A stretch of 19,151 nt of DNA from ARS1285 sp964399015. Its GTDB lineage: Archaea; Nanobdellota; Nanobdellia; Pacearchaeales; GW2011-AR1. The position numbers and the translations under genes are program-made. Of this stretch, positions 18,331-19,151 are shown piece after piece. Under the pieces are notes generated by a model. The model was not told the DNA's origin. It worked only from the letters and a program-made list of their open reading frames with translations, and ran no database searches. Position 1 is the first letter of the stretch, and each line of letters starts with the position of its first letter. The stretch covers positions 1 to 19,151 of the forward strand of contig CAYNOY010000016.1 of assembly GCA_964399015.1 (NCBI GenBank), written 5' to 3'.

Positions 18331-19151
18331 TTCTCTTGGAGTATTTACCAACCAATAAAATAAATATCACTCCCAACAAAAAATAAGTAACAATCAAAAA
18401 ATAATTCTCTGGAGAAGATTGAACTATCTTTCCAATAGGAATACTTAACGCCCCAATCACCAACCCCAAAAGAAAATAAATCGTTTTACATTTATCTTTT
18501 CTAAATAAAAATGAAATAACTCTGGATATAACAAAAGCTCCACAAACCGCACCGAGTCCAAACAAACCTACTGTCCGAAGATTAGCACCCAAATCATGCA
18601 AGGCATTTATCATAAACTCATAAAGTCCCATAATTAATAGAATAAACGACCCTGAAATTCCCGGAAGAAACATTGCACTTATTGCCACAAACCCTCCCAG
18701 AAAAATATACCAAGAACTAGGAGAAACACTAGCCGGAATTAAAAATATAAAAGACAAACCCACCAAAAATCCAATTAAACCAAAAAACATATTGAATGGT
18801 TTATGATTTTTAATATGTGTAAAAAGTATTTGTGATGAAGCTAAAATTAATCCAACAAAAAAAGCCAGAGTGTATGCAATATGATTATCCAAAAGAAATT
18901 TAATCAATCTAGAACCCAACAAAATAGAGGTGGCAATTCCAAGAAACAAAATCAAAAGAAACCCTAAATCCAGCCGTCGAATATCTCCCTTCAATTCACC
19001 ATTTTTATTAAAAGGATATAACAATAAATTTTTAAAAAACTTTAAAGAAAATGCCTTAACAGCGTCAATCAATCTCGCATAAATCCCAGTTATAAATGCA
19101 ACCGTCCCTCCAGAAATTCCAGGAATTAAATCACAAATTCCCATCAACACC
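18320..19151 (-). CDS. DUF368 (PopT-like) membrane protein, 5' end outside window
   Basis: The frame is open to the right edge; the visible 276 residues begin within the first helix (MGICDLIPGISGGTVAFITG), so a few residues are missing. About eight membrane helices are visible. Two copies of the family motif occur, DLIPGISGGT near the start and FLPGISGSF in the middle, which fits a two-repeat inverted topology. The family includes a bacterial transporter of undecaprenyl phosphate (PopT), and archaeal members may carry polyprenyl phosphates. The 3' end overlaps the archaeosortase gene by 11 nt convergently (TAG at 18320). An envelope role would match its neighbours. Confidence 0.9.
   Translation of the reverse strand, partial: VLMGICDLIPGISGGTVAFITGIYARLIDAVKAFSLKFFKNLLLYPFNKNGELKGDIRRLDLGFLLILFLGIATSILLGSRLIKFLLDNHIAYTLAFFVGLILASSQILFTHIKNHKPFNMFFGLIGFLVGLSFIFLIPASVSPSSWYIFLGGFVAISAMFLPGISGSFILLIMGLYEFMINALHDLGANLRTVGLFGLGAVCGAFVISRVISFLFRKDKCKTIYFLLGLVIGALSIPIGKIVQSSPENYFLIVTYFLLGVIFILLVGKYSKRIIA

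Overview
The window is a strongly A+T-rich archaeal chromosome segment. Evidence for Archaea: RNA polymerase subunits RpoK and RpoP, Spt5, uS2, uL11 and eL43, a proteasome alpha subunit, the exosome trio Rrp4/Rrp41/Rrp42, SBDS, prefoldin beta, archaeal SepF, a Dph2-type protein, an archaeosortase-like protein, and TATA boxes about 25-30 nt before most first genes. Very tight packing, charged tails on conserved proteins and a shortened Dph2 suggest a small-genome DPANN lineage. Pacearchaeota or Woesearchaeota are plausible, but this is an inference and not a sequence match.

Layout. 1-489: the start of a Fic protein that runs off the left edge. 547-858: a tRNA 3'-end fragment, a hairpin plus T-run, tRNA-Ser(UGA) and a 42-codon acidic mini-gene, all on the minus strand. 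859-1104: a gene-free stretch with four copies of a TATA-like repeat at ~50-nt spacing and a long hairpin. 1105-2716: rpoK, convergent with uS2 and a small membrane ORF. 2880-7338: psmA, two unknown small genes, SBDS, rrp4, rrp41, rrp42. 7406-9576: a low-molecular-weight phosphatase, uL11 and Spt5 (minus) and tRNA-Pro(UGG). 9633-10357: eL43, rpoP and prefoldin beta, which in many archaea belong to the same superoperon as the exosome genes; here they are separated from them by the 7.4-9.6 kb segment. 10465-10863: sepF. 10917-11876: two tandem RelE/ParE-type toxin-antitoxin pairs whose promoters and antitoxin N-termini are copies of each other. 11907-12521: a Dph2 homologue lacking its first domain. 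12656-14575: a large acidic surface protein. 14617-15448: an unknown protein and a Nudix-like protein. 15449-19151: a duplicated and decayed junction, a radical SAM protein, a 2H phosphoesterase, a PAP2 phosphatase, an archaeosortase-like protein and a DUF368 transporter.

How the genes work together. The first two thirds is information processing: transcription (RpoK, RpoP, Spt5), ribosome structure and maturation (uS2, uL11, eL43, SBDS), RNA decay (exosome), protein folding and turnover (prefoldin, proteasome). The right end is envelope-related: SepF for division, a secreted surface protein, and a PAP2 / archaeosortase / DUF368 group that could handle polyprenyl-phosphate carriers and lipid-linked surface proteins.

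Expression signals are uniform. Operon-leading genes have a TATA box close enough to the ATG to imply leaderless or nearly leaderless mRNAs. Genes inside operons repeatedly start one base after the upstream stop (TAAAATG) without an obvious Shine-Dalgarno sequence. The most unusual observations are the modular tandem toxin-antitoxin pairs, the domain-less Dph2, the decayed junction at 15.5 kb, the two unknown genes inside the proteasome-exosome operon, the symmetric shared TATA box at 17.78 kb, and the TATA-like repeats before rpoK.
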